This document shows, piece after piece, positions 9,392 through 17,467 of a DNA stretch of 64,000 nt. The stretch covers positions 1-64,000 of the forward strand of contig JAGQPX010000058.1 of NCBI GenBank assembly GCA_020426505.1, given 5' to 3'. Origin of the DNA: Planctomycetaceae bacterium. GTDB lineage: Bacteria; Planctomycetota; Planctomycetia; Planctomycetales; Planctomycetaceae. The notes beneath the pieces were generated by a model that made no database searches, was not told the origin of the DNA, and saw only the letters and a list, made by a program, of their open reading frames with translations. Made by a program: the position numbers and the translations under genes. Each line of letters begins with the position of its first letter. Within the stretch, counting starts at the first letter, position 1.

Positions 9392-9877
9392 GTGGATAAC
9401 TTGAACCGTGAAAGTCTGGCGATTCGCGTCGGCTAGCGGCCGACGGGAGATGATGTGGTGTCCATTCTTGAAGAAGTCACCGAGGGACGAGCGGCTCCGA
9501 AATCCATTCGAGTTGACAATGGTCCGGAGTTCATTTTGAAGTCCTTGGACTGGTGGGCGTACTTCAACGAGGTGCGGCAGGAGTTCAGTCGCCCGGGCAA
9601 ACCGACAAACAACGCCTTGATTGAGTCATTCAATGGGAGCGTGCGTCTGGAATGTTAGAACGAGCACTGGTTCATCAGCCTGGAAGAGGCCCAGGAAAAA
9701 CTGGAGGCCTGGAGACAGGACTACAAAGGGCATCGCCCCACAGTTCGTGAGGGAATCTTTCACCGGAGGAGTCTGCTGCCCGGTGGCTCTCCTCAAAGAG
9801 AAGGAATGGCGAGCAATGCCGGGACTGAAGATGACCACGAGAACTTGCATTCCAAGTGCATCAAAAACCCAGGCTAG
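9392..9877 (+). pseudogene. IS3-family transposase (rve integrase core), C-terminal fragment
   Basis: The frame reads VDNLNRESLAIRVG, stop, RPTGDDVVSILEEV, then KSIRVDNGPEF with the second catalytic Asp and ALIESFNGSVRLEC with the catalytic Glu. A second stop precedes NEHWFISLEEAQEKLEAW. All of this is diagnostic of the IS3 OrfB integrase core. The two TAG codons (9434-9436 and 9656-9658) are where relatives have Gln and Leu, so each is a single-base change. The N-terminal half with the first catalytic Asp is gone. The element is inactive. Confidence 0.8.
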
Positions 9878-9911
9878 TCCACGGCTTACATGGATACTCA
9901 TAAGACGTGAA

Positions 9912-10265
9912 TCAGATTTTCAAAGGCAGGCCAATACCACCACAGCTGCCGTCGGTACCGCATTTCAAAGAAGTGGCTTTGGCCATACTCCCATTCCGCG
10001 ATCGAGGGTCGCAGCGGAGCAACGAGTATGAATCATCGGCCAGGCCATTCCAGTAGACCATTTCCCGGTACTGATCGGACACGAGATACCTTACCGAATG
10101 GACCAAGGTCGACCGCATGAACAAGTGACTGCAACTGTGGCAACGGAACTTCGCCACGAACAGGAACCAATAGTAGTGCTTGTTCTCGTAACGACTGCGG
10201 TAGACGTCAAGCGAATGACACTTTGGACAATGCATTTCAGGCTTACCTGTAGAGCTTGTTGCCAC
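9912..10265 (-). CDS. Small zinc-ribbon protein, function unknown
   Basis: The predicted protein has 117 residues and starts at GTG (10265), or at the internal ATG ten codons on. Near the N-terminus it shows CPKC at about residue 13 and CHSC about 27 residues later (FRCHSCSHLF). This is a two-CxxC zinc ribbon of the kind found in many small planctomycete proteins of unknown role. The C-terminal 60 residues are rich in Ser, Gly and Lys and show no pattern. It sits between IS debris and the flagellar locus, with no close partner. It may be a truncated membrane-associated zinc-ribbon protein. The zinc ligands are visible, but the assignment as a real gene is moderate. Confidence 0.4.
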   Translation of the reverse strand: MATSSTGKPEMHCPKCHSLDVYRSRYENKHYYWFLFVAKFRCHSCSHLFMRSTLVHSVRYLVSDQYREMVYWNGLADDSYSLLRCDPRSRNGSMAKATSLKCGTDGSCGGIGLPLKI

Positions 10266-10602
10266 ATGGAACTGCGACGGCTGGTGTGGGTCGTGACAAA
10301 AACCTCACACACGATCGGTCAAGTCCATTGGCACTTGCTATTTCGTCAGCAACTACTCCGAGTTGGCGGTGACATCAACAATCCAGGGTCGGATTGAAAC
10401 GATTGCAATGATCTGGCTGTTGAGGGGGGGCACGCTTTTGAACCGCGTTGGGGGACTTGCTTTTTAGCCGCAGAGAACTGGTAGACGCGTGTTCTGGTGA
10501 CGCTGGAGATCGTCGCATTCCCGTGTCTGTTATGCCTTCGGTGCTTGAACCTCTACAGAAGATGCATACCGCTATGTCTTCAGGCAGGTTGTGAGAGAAC
10601 CT
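10266..10602. other. Non-coding stretch before the flagellar locus
   Basis: I find no supported gene, repeat or RNA here. Short frames exist on both strands, but they lack motifs and start signals. The region separates the mobile-element debris from the last gene of flagellar operon A. Confidence 0.4.
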
Positions 10603-10947
10603 CTAGAAGTGTTTTGTTGGAACGCTTCCCGCTCTTTCTGCCAGCTGGGCTAACACAGTGATTGACCGACGAGTTCCCAGCAAGGCAACTGCATGGTGGA
10701 CCGACGGTGATATCAGTCGGAGCCCGACGCTGACCGATGCCAGTGCATCAGTGAGGGCGGCAGCCATCGGAGGATGGTGACTCACAAAGTTCGAAATCTC
10801 AATGATACTGCGAGACTCACCATTCTCCGTCTCACCGAGCCACAGTTGCAATTCTGCCGCTTGATCGGCAGTGAGGCGTTGACGATGAGGACTGCGCAGT
10901 TCATGACGTCGATGAACAGACTGCGTCTGCTGTGTGAACGGATTCAT
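10603..10947 (-). CDS. HDOD-like half-domain protein at the end of the flgK-flgL operon
   Basis: The protein has 114 residues. The start is the ATG at 10947, preceded by GGAG at about 10 bases. Residues 45-110 (IIEISNFVSHHPPMAAAL, then ISPSVHHAVALLGTRRSIT) follow the pattern of the first helices of HDOD domains: a 'd..la..l' helix, an 'i.s...Ai..LG' turn, then a following helix. The HDOD core after that point is missing, so the protein is about half a domain long. It lies 45 bases downstream of flgL on the same strand and is probably co-transcribed with it. HDOD proteins scaffold signalling and motility regulation. A specific role here is unknown. Confidence 0.55.
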   Translation of the reverse strand: MNPFTQQTQSVHRRHELRSPHRQRLTADQAAELQLWLGETENGESRSIIEISNFVSHHPPMAAALTDALASVSVGLRLISPSVHHAVALLGTRRSITVLAQLAERAGSVPTKHF

Positions 10948-10992
10948 CTTCTTTAGCTCCAAAAGAATGGTGGCTTTTCACTCGTTTAATAT

Positions 10993-12438
10993 TCATCTCA
11001 GGAAGTCGAGGAGACTGACGTCGAACAACCGCGAGGCCGTTGCAAGTGTATATTGAAGTTGTAATTGGGCTTGTTGCAGTTGCAGGGCGACCTGTGTGAT
11101 GTCTGCTGAGGCGGTTTCACTCACTTGTTTCCGGAATTCAAGTTGTGTGTCCTCCAGGTGCGTCTGTACATCGTCGAGGTGTGCGAGAGTCACCGACTGT
11201 TGCCCCACGACATCCAGCAAATGGTCTTTGATTCGATTGACCTCTGTCAGCCGTCGACCAAGGGCCGCCTGACGATCACTCTCCGGCAACTCTCGGAGAT
11301 TTCGGATGTCATCTCGCAACTCCTTGAGGGCTGCAAATGCGTCTGAGGTGCCGGCGTACTCCAGAGAGTCGTCCCCCGTTCGACGCACGTTTGAGGAATC
11401 AAGGTTCGTGATCTCTCCGGTCAAGCTGTTCGTGACCGCCTGATTGCCCGAATAGTCGATCGTTGTCTGCGTTGTACCTCCGTCGGTCGACAGGGTTCCG
11501 GAGGCCGTGATGGCGACGTCACCTGAGAATCCGGGGGTGATGCCGGTTGTGTCGACGTGAACGATCTCCCCCTCCGGTCCGATGACCTGCAGGTTGGTGT
11601 CTGTGTTGGTGAAGGCGACGGGGGGGCCGCCGTTGAGCGAGACTGTTCCAGACGTCCCGGTGCCGCTGGTGTCATTGATCGTCAACGCATGCAAGCCAGA
11701 CGGTCCGATGATCGTGTCATCGGCAGCAGAGTCGACTCCTGCAGCGACACCAGACCCCGCAGCGAATGTGGTCAACGTATGACGGACCGCAAGCGTTGCC
11801 TGCCCTCGCCCATTGTCAGTTGCTGTGCCGGCTGCTGCACCCGTGTTGCCCACAATGATCGTTGTTCCCCGCGATTGTGGTTGAAAGACGTCCGCCCCCG
11901 TTTGGAGGAGCAGAATCGGCGGTCCTCCCGGCAAGGTCAGCGTTCGTGCAACATCAGAGCCGTAGTAGCTGGCGCCATCAGGAGTTGCCGAAAATGCGAA
12001 GGGGGCCGTGCCAGAGTCAATCCCTGCGAAGACGTATTCATCGGCGACGCGCGTGTTGGCCAACACCTCCAACTGGGCCAGCAGACTGTTCACTTCATCA
12101 GCGATCACGGCTTGTTCAGAGGGATCGGTCGCCTGAACGGCTTCAGTGGCCAGTATCCCCGCCTGAACAAACATCTGATGAGCTTCACGAACGGCGATGT
12201 GAGCTTGATCGACAACTTGTCTCGAAGAATTGATGGCGGTGCTGTGAGTCTCCAATCGAGTGATCGCCTCCTCAGCGCGCAAGACGAATCGAAGCCCCGA
12301 CGGGTCGTCCGACGGCCGTTGAATCCGCAGACCGGTTGTTGCCTGCTGTTGCAGATCACTGACGCGACGGGTGTGTGATGTCAACTGACTGAGGAACTGG
12401 GCGATCGACACATTCGGCGTCACGCGGAAGATTGACAC
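10993..12438 (-). CDS. flgL: Flagellar hook-filament junction protein FlgL (HAP3)
   Basis: The protein has 481 residues. The N-terminal helix (SIFRVTPNVSIAQFLSQL, then GLRIQRPSDDPSGLRFVLR) and the C-terminal coiled-coil (VALQLQQAQLQLQYTLA) are the flagellin-like D0/D1 halves that HAP3 uses to cap the hook and seat the filament. The middle (about residues 200-360) is a Gly/Thr-rich insert of beta type, longer than in enteric FlgL of about 320 residues. It is exported by the flagellar type III system. It follows flgK by 48 bases in operon A. The identity rests on the terminal helices and gene order. No csrA or fliW follows it. Confidence 0.93.
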   Translation of the reverse strand: MSIFRVTPNVSIAQFLSQLTSHTRRVSDLQQQATTGLRIQRPSDDPSGLRFVLRAEEAITRLETHSTAINSSRQVVDQAHIAVREAHQMFVQAGILATEAVQATDPSEQAVIADEVNSLLAQLEVLANTRVADEYVFAGIDSGTAPFAFSATPDGASYYGSDVARTLTLPGGPPILLLQTGADVFQPQSRGTTIIVGNTGAAAGTATDNGRGQATLAVRHTLTTFAAGSGVAAGVDSAADDTIIGPSGLHALTINDTSGTGTSGTVSLNGGPPVAFTNTDTNLQVIGPEGEIVHVDTTGITPGFSGDVAITASGTLSTDGGTTQTTIDYSGNQAVTNSLTGEITNLDSSNVRRTGDDSLEYAGTSDAFAALKELRDDIRNLRELPESDRQAALGRRLTEVNRIKDHLLDVVGQQSVTLAHLDDVQTHLEDTQLEFRKQVSETASADITQVALQLQQAQLQLQYTLATASRLFDVSLLDFLR

Positions 12439-12486
12439 GAGAGAACTCCTGGGAAACGAACTGGTCTCAACACGAATCAGGGGTGG

Positions 12487-14454
12487 TCACCGAACGAGAC
12501 TGAACACTTCGTCCAACGTTTCGTTGACAGACGAGAGATACCTTGCAGCAGTTTGGTACATGCGTTGAAACTCCAGCATGTGCACCAGTTCTTCATCGGG
12601 ATTGACTCCTGACACCGACTCACGCTCAGCCGTCAGTTGAGAGGAAAGTAACGACAGTCCATCGAGGTCACTCTCGGCAAAAGCGACCAGCACGCCCGAC
12701 TCGCCACTGGCTCTCGCGAGATACTCGGCAAATGTCGCATCGCCATCCAACTGAGCCTGCCGAGAAAGTGCTGCGATCCGAGAGGCGATGCGACCTTCTC
12801 CCGTGACTCCTGACTGCGAGACAGACAGGAGACTCGGATCGTCGAGCATCGCACTGTTCACACCCAGATTTCCTGGTCTCGCCCCGATGAACAGATCGTT
12901 AATGCCCAGGGCGGCAAATGTTCCTGTCGTGTCGGATTCTGCGATCACCGGCAGGCGGAAGGTATCACCCGCATCGAGTGTGCCCGCTGGGATTCGCAAC
13001 GTGACGCCGTCTGCCACCTCGAGTTCATCGCCCGGTGCATACCCCTGTCCGACCGGCAACGTCGCCAGCAGAGTCCCGGAGGAGTCTCGCACTTCAATGG
13101 TCAGATCCGAAGCGCCCCCCACATCCCCAGAGCCCGTGACAGTCAATGTCCACTCGTCGTTGACATCGCCCGAGTACTGTCCAGAGACCTCTGGCACGCT
13201 TGTTCCGGTCGCTGCGTCCACGACTGCCTGGGAGGGCAACCCGCCGGTGACGTCAAAGGTCCATCCGGCGTCAGCCCCGACCGTGAGTAGTCCGGTCTGC
13301 GTGTCAACTTGTGCATTCAGGCCCGTGAGACTGTCGAGAGCACTTGCTACATCCTCCAGCGAATCGACCGCTGGGTCGATCGTCACCCGTTGGAATGAAC
13401 GTTCCCCGGTCGTCTGATTCGTCACCGTAATGATCAACTCGCCTGCTTCGATGGGAAAATCGGTGGCAGCCTCGTTGAGCGGAACGTCGGTGGGCAAGAC
13501 CGATCGTGTGCTGCTGAGGAGCGTCAGGTCGCCCGTTGCCCCCAAACCTGATGCGTGAATTTGATTGACCGCAGAAACCAGTGTGGTTGCAAGCTGTTCC
13601 AAACGTGCCTCGAAGTTGGGAACGATCGCGTTATACCCTTCAACGAGTCCTGCCAGTCCTCCTGTCGTCAAGAGCAATGGTTCTGTGTTCTCACCGACGC
13701 GGAGTTCGATTTGGCCATCGGCATTGACGGCAGCCGACAAGGATTGGGCCCGCGTCGTGATGATGGATTCGCCACTGGCGAGTCGAATGCCCTGTGTCGC
13801 CCCCGCATCGACGAGATCGGCACCGATGAGTTCTGCCAATTGTGACACGACACGGTCTCTCTGGTCGTAGAGATCGTTGGGAGTGACGCCTCGGGCTTCA
13901 GCGAGTTGAATGTCCCGATTCAGCACGGCGCCATACTCGGACAATCGATTCACCTCGTCGATGGCCGCGTCGACCTCAGCTTTCAGCTCGGCCTTCAATT
14001 GAGACAACGAACTGTCGAGCGAGTTGATCCCCTCAACGACAGCGACTGCCGACTGCAGCACTTCTCTCCGTTGCACGTTTTCCGACGGCTGAGTCGCGAG
14101 AAGCTCCCATTGGTTGAAGAAGTCCTGAATGTCCGCATGCAGCGTGCCTGTGCCGGGAGTGAACAGGGATTCAACCTGTCTCAAGGTGTCCAGGTTCGCA
14201 CTCAACCGTTGGCTGTCAGATGTCGTCCGGAGCAGAGACGCCTCGATGGCATCATGCCGCAGGCGGACGATCCGGCTGACGTCGACTCCCTGACCGATCG
14301 AGTGTCCGCCCAGCACGGCCGGTCGCCGATCGAAAAACTCCACACGTTGCCGGTGATATCCCGGTGTGCTGGCGTTGGCAATGTTGTTTCCAATGATCTG
14401 CAAGGCCTGCTGGCTTGCGCGAAGTGCGGACAGCGCTGTGTCGAGACTACTCAT
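12487..14454 (-). CDS. flgK: Flagellar hook-associated protein FlgK (HAP1)
   Basis: The protein has 655 residues. The N-terminus reads LDTALSALRASQQALQIIGN followed by NIANASTPGYHRQRVEF, the rod/hook/HAP signature. The C-terminus holds the matching helix with GVNPDEELVHMLEFQRMYQT and ARYLSSVNETLDEVFSLV. The central 300 residues are beta-rich surface domains, longer than in enteric FlgK (about 550). FlgK is the first hook-filament junction protein. The adjacent upstream FlgN-like gene is the expected chaperone partner. The stop lies 48 bases before flgL. Confidence in the name is high. Confidence 0.95.
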   Translation of the reverse strand: MSSLDTALSALRASQQALQIIGNNIANASTPGYHRQRVEFFDRRPAVLGGHSIGQGVDVSRIVRLRHDAIEASLLRTTSDSQRLSANLDTLRQVESLFTPGTGTLHADIQDFFNQWELLATQPSENVQRREVLQSAVAVVEGINSLDSSLSQLKAELKAEVDAAIDEVNRLSEYGAVLNRDIQLAEARGVTPNDLYDQRDRVVSQLAELIGADLVDAGATQGIRLASGESIITTRAQSLSAAVNADGQIELRVGENTEPLLLTTGGLAGLVEGYNAIVPNFEARLEQLATTLVSAVNQIHASGLGATGDLTLLSSTRSVLPTDVPLNEAATDFPIEAGELIITVTNQTTGERSFQRVTIDPAVDSLEDVASALDSLTGLNAQVDTQTGLLTVGADAGWTFDVTGGLPSQAVVDAATGTSVPEVSGQYSGDVNDEWTLTVTGSGDVGGASDLTIEVRDSSGTLLATLPVGQGYAPGDELEVADGVTLRIPAGTLDAGDTFRLPVIAESDTTGTFAALGINDLFIGARPGNLGVNSAMLDDPSLLSVSQSGVTGEGRIASRIAALSRQAQLDGDATFAEYLARASGESGVLVAFAESDLDGLSLLSSQLTAERESVSGVNPDEELVHMLEFQRMYQTAARYLSSVNETLDEVFSLVR

Positions 14455-14494
14455 GGTTTGTCATGCGTGGTGAAGGAGTGGCGATGAGTGATCC

Positions 14495-15061
14495 CTACGA
14501 AACGGCATGGAGTGTGTTGTCGTGGGCCGTCACGGACTGACGACCGTCGGCCCCATAACCGGCAGGAAAGCCTGACTGACCCAACAAATCGTTCAGCAGT
14601 GTTGTGACACACACGTTGCTGAAGGACAGTTTGACCTCGACCGAACGCAACTGCTTTCGATTCATCTCCAACAGTTCTGCAACGCGCAGTCGTCTCTCCC
14701 GGAATGCAAACTGGGTGGCGTCAGACAGCAACCCTTCCAACTCAGTGAGTTGGACCTGATCTGCATCACGGTCGAAGAGTCGTCCCAGAGCCGATCGGCA
14801 GAGAGACAGCTGTTTTCGCAGTTCCTGTCGCTGCTCAGTGAGTTGAAGCAATTGTGACGAATTCACCGCAGGAGCGCGGTTTCGAAACGGACTTTCTTTC
14901 GACAACCTGCCGAGCAACTGCTGGAACTGCTTTTGAAACGTTTCTTCCTCGTTGAGCCACTCCGTACACAGGCGAGCGACATCGATTGCCATTCGCGCGA
15001 GATCACTGTGTTCGGGCTGATGGCGATGATCTGTTGATTCTGATCTATGGGGATGACTCAT
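14495..15061 (-). CDS. flgN: FlgN-like export chaperone (probable)
   Basis: The protein has 188 residues, mostly helical, with no membrane segment. Heptad-like stretches (QLTEQRQELRKQLSLCRSA, RRLRVAELLEMNRKQLRSVE) resemble the long antiparallel helices of FlgN, the cytoplasmic chaperone that guards FlgK and FlgL before export. The start codon overlaps the flgJ stop by four bases and flgK starts 40 bases downstream, which is the classic flgJ-flgN-flgK order. Sequence similarity to known FlgN is too weak for me to assert by eye, so the call is mainly positional plus helix content. The C-terminal 30 residues look disordered. Confidence 0.6.
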   Translation of the reverse strand: MSHPHRSESTDHRHQPEHSDLARMAIDVARLCTEWLNEEETFQKQFQQLLGRLSKESPFRNRAPAVNSSQLLQLTEQRQELRKQLSLCRSALGRLFDRDADQVQLTELEGLLSDATQFAFRERRLRVAELLEMNRKQLRSVEVKLSFSNVCVTTLLNDLLGQSGFPAGYGADGRQSVTAHDNTLHAVS

Positions 15062-15384
15062 GGTCTGCCTCCTGAAAGGTTGCTTGTTGGGCTGACGGCC
15101 TCAGTCGTCCGTTGATACCGCGCGAGTGACTCCGTGATGCCCAGCCCGCCGTGCTTGCCAAGTTCCTGACCAAGCGTCAGGTCGAACAGCCCGCCGATGG
15201 TGTCGGACGCGTCACCTCCAAACACTCCCTCGCCAACCGTCTTTCGCATTTCCTTCAAGAGCAGTGAGATGAAGACGCCCTCGAACTGTTCGCGTGCTGA
15301 CTCTGCGGTCGGACCATCTGGGTGATCCGCGAAGTTCGTCATGGCCGTCGACGTCACGTCCACGGGAAGAGGCGAGAGTGTCAT
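15058..15384 (-). CDS. flgJ: FlgJ rod-binding domain protein, no muramidase domain
   Basis: The protein has 108 residues. EQFEGVFISLLLKEMRKTV and GLFDLTLGQELGKHGGLGI are the hallmark of the FlgJ N-terminal rod-cap domain. The glucosaminidase domain that makes enteric FlgJ about 310 residues long is absent, as in many non-enteric bacteria. The protein caps the growing rod in the periplasm. Peptidoglycan clearance must come from another enzyme, not seen in this window. The gene lies 38 bases after flgI and overlaps the FlgN-like gene. Identification is solid. Confidence 0.88.
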   Translation of the reverse strand: MTLSPLPVDVTSTAMTNFADHPDGPTAESAREQFEGVFISLLLKEMRKTVGEGVFGGDASDTIGGLFDLTLGQELGKHGGLGITESLARYQRTTEAVSPTSNLSGGRP

Positions 15385-15422
15385 GTTGGCTGCTCACAGT
15401 TCGCGTTGAGAGTTGTTGCTGA

Positions 15423-16559
15423 TCACTGGAATTCCAAGTCGGCATGCAGGGCACCGGCGGCTTTCAACTGCTGAAAGATCGAGCTGAGGTCACGAGGTGT
15501 CACACCGAGGGCGTTGAGTGCCCTCGCGAGGTCGCCCACCGTCGCTGTCTCGTCGATCACGCTGACTGGGTTCTTTTCTTCAATCACCTGAAGATCGGTT
15601 CGGGGAACAACGGTCGTTTCCCCATCCGAGAACGGTGCCGGCTGTGAGACCACGGGCGTCTCCGCCGTAATGACCGCCAGATTGGCGTGTGTGATCAGAA
15701 CGGGCGACAGCTTCACGCGTGCCCCAATGATGACAGTCCCCGTTCGCTCGTTGATGACAACTTTCGCTTTGACATCCGGTTTGACTGGCAACTGACCGAT
15801 CAGGCTGAGAAAGCTCGGGACGTCCAACTGGTGTTGAACCGGGACAGCCACTTCGACTGTCGAAGCATCCGTCACACGGGCTGAGTCGGGATGGACAATG
15901 TTGATCGCCTGACCGATGCGTGAGGCGGTTTCGTAGTCGGGCTCGCGCAGCAACAGGCTCACAAAACCATCTTCGCCGATGGGCGTGCAGGTTTCCTTTT
16001 CAACAGTGGCTCCACCCGCCATTCGACCGGTTGTTGGATGATTCTTCTGCACCGAGCCCGCCTGTCCTTCGAAGCTGAAACCGCCGATCGACACAGGCCC
16101 CGACGCAACGGCATAGACCTCATCATCTACTCCGAACAACGGCGTCATGATGAGTTGGCCCCCCTGGAGACTGCTGGCGTCATCGAATGTCGACACAGTG
16201 ACATCCAACACGCTTCCCTTCTTCGCGAAAGCCGGCAAGTTGGCCGTGACCACGACGACTGACAGGCTGTCCGTCTTCAACTTGGAGTCATTCCGCAGCT
16301 GTGCTCGGATCGTTGGATCGGCACGAAGACCGAATCGTTGCAGCATGTTGAGCGCAAACTGGCGTGTCTCCGGATTCTTGCCCCCTGTACCGTTCAATCC
16401 GGTGACGAGTCCCATACCGACCAACTGGTTCGAGCGCACACCGGCGACGGACGTGATGTCCTTGATTCGCACCTCACCCTGACAGAGAGCCGCGCCATAC
16501 ATGGCGATGACTCCTGCGAACAGGATCGTTGGTCGAAGTGACTGACAGTGACGATTCAT
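15423..16559 (-). CDS. flgI: Flagellar P-ring protein FlgI
   Basis: The protein has 378 residues, close to the family length of about 365-375. A Sec signal peptide covers residues 1-29 with probable cleavage after ALCQG. It is followed by the conserved FlgI start VRIKDITSVAGVRSNQLVG and GLVTGLNGTG, and later by VVINERTGTVIIGA. The protein polymerises around the rod as the P-ring in the periplasm. It sits between flgH and flgJ in operon A. Its presence together with FlgH implies an outer membrane and some peptidoglycan. Confidence 0.96.
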   Translation of the reverse strand: MNRHCQSLRPTILFAGVIAMYGAALCQGEVRIKDITSVAGVRSNQLVGMGLVTGLNGTGGKNPETRQFALNMLQRFGLRADPTIRAQLRNDSKLKTDSLSVVVVTANLPAFAKKGSVLDVTVSTFDDASSLQGGQLIMTPLFGVDDEVYAVASGPVSIGGFSFEGQAGSVQKNHPTTGRMAGGATVEKETCTPIGEDGFVSLLLREPDYETASRIGQAINIVHPDSARVTDASTVEVAVPVQHQLDVPSFLSLIGQLPVKPDVKAKVVINERTGTVIIGARVKLSPVLITHANLAVITAETPVVSQPAPFSDGETTVVPRTDLQVIEEKNPVSVIDETATVGDLARALNALGVTPRDLSSIFQQLKAAGALHADLEFQ

Positions 16560-16613
16560 GGAGTTGCTTCAGGGATGGGAACGGATCGCGGGATTGGAGT
16601 TGCAGTCGCACCC

Positions 16614-17228
16614 TCAGAAAGGCCAGACGCGATTTGTGATTCGAGAGAGCCACCCCTGATTCGTGAACCGACTCTCCGGACCCTGCTCGGCGTAGCTCAC
16701 GCAAAGATCGGAGAGAAAGCGGGAGTGCACCGTGTTATCAGGACTGATGTCGATGGGCCTCACGATGCCGGTGACGTTGAGACTCCGTTGATCACGACCG
16801 ACTTCAATCTGGCGCGTGCCGCTGAGAACGAGATTGCCGTTCGGCATCACATCCACGACTGTGAGTGTGATGCGATCCGTGATCTGTCGCGCGCTGCGAT
16901 AGCTCGCGCTGCCATCGAACTTGCGGTTGGTCGAACCAGTGAAATCCAGACCGGCGTCTGCTGCTTGTGAGCCGAACGCTCCTCCCGCTTCACCGCTCAG
17001 ATCGAAAGCACCGCCCGTTCCTGCCGACTTGCTGAGTGCCCGATCGTCGCGTTGATCAACATCGGTGTTCTCGCTGATCAATACGGTCAAGAGGTCACCG
17101 ACACCCCTCGCCTGTGTGTCGATATACAGGTACGCACGATCCGGGACCCGATTCTGCCACAAGTCTTCCGCAATCGCGGTTTGGCTGAGACATAGTCCAG
17201 CGAAGATTGTCAGGGTCATTTTGGACAT
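16614..17228 (-). CDS. flgH: Flagellar L-ring protein FlgH, apparently without a lipobox
   Basis: The protein has 204 residues. The conserved core RGVGDLLTVLISENTDVDQ and ITLTVVDVMPNGNLVLSG, then VTGIVRPIDISPDNTV, identifies FlgH, which forms the L-ring in the outer membrane. The signal peptide (residues 1-21) ends in a type I-like cleavage site AIA-ED. The only early cysteine (FAGLCLSQ) has Leu at -1, which does not fit the lipobox rule. Enteric FlgH is a lipoprotein, so this variant would have to assemble without a lipid anchor or use a degenerate site. The gene lies between flgA and flgI. Confidence 0.92.
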   Translation of the reverse strand: MSKMTLTIFAGLCLSQTAIAEDLWQNRVPDRAYLYIDTQARGVGDLLTVLISENTDVDQRDDRALSKSAGTGGAFDLSGEAGGAFGSQAADAGLDFTGSTNRKFDGSASYRSARQITDRITLTVVDVMPNGNLVLSGTRQIEVGRDQRSLNVTGIVRPIDISPDNTVHSRFLSDLCVSYAEQGPESRFTNQGWLSRITNRVWPF

Positions 17229-17467
17229 GAGGTATCCTCGTTTGTGAGATTCTGCAATCCGTGCATTCGATGTAGCTGGATTCGCCAGAATTCAGCAGTC
17301 ACGTCAGTTGTCAAACATCAGTCTGAACTCTGGCGAGTCCAGCTACGGTGACGAGGGCTTTATTTCTGGGCGATCCGGACGTCTTGAATGTGCGATTGCA
17401 CTGCGGGACCTCTGTGATTCTGATGAAGTGGAGCCCAATCGTTTGTTGTGCAGGACAACGAGGGACC
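17229..17467. other. Gap between flgA and flgH
   Basis: These 239 bases are unusual inside an otherwise tightly packed operon. I see no gene with support and no strong hairpin with a T-tract. A secondary promoter or mRNA processing site for flgH is possible but not demonstrated. Confidence 0.3.

Noticed and set aside
11557-12378. 273-codon frame on the plus strand
   Set aside because: It lies entirely inside flgL on the other strand, has an Arg/Cys-rich composition and no domain. It is a shadow frame.
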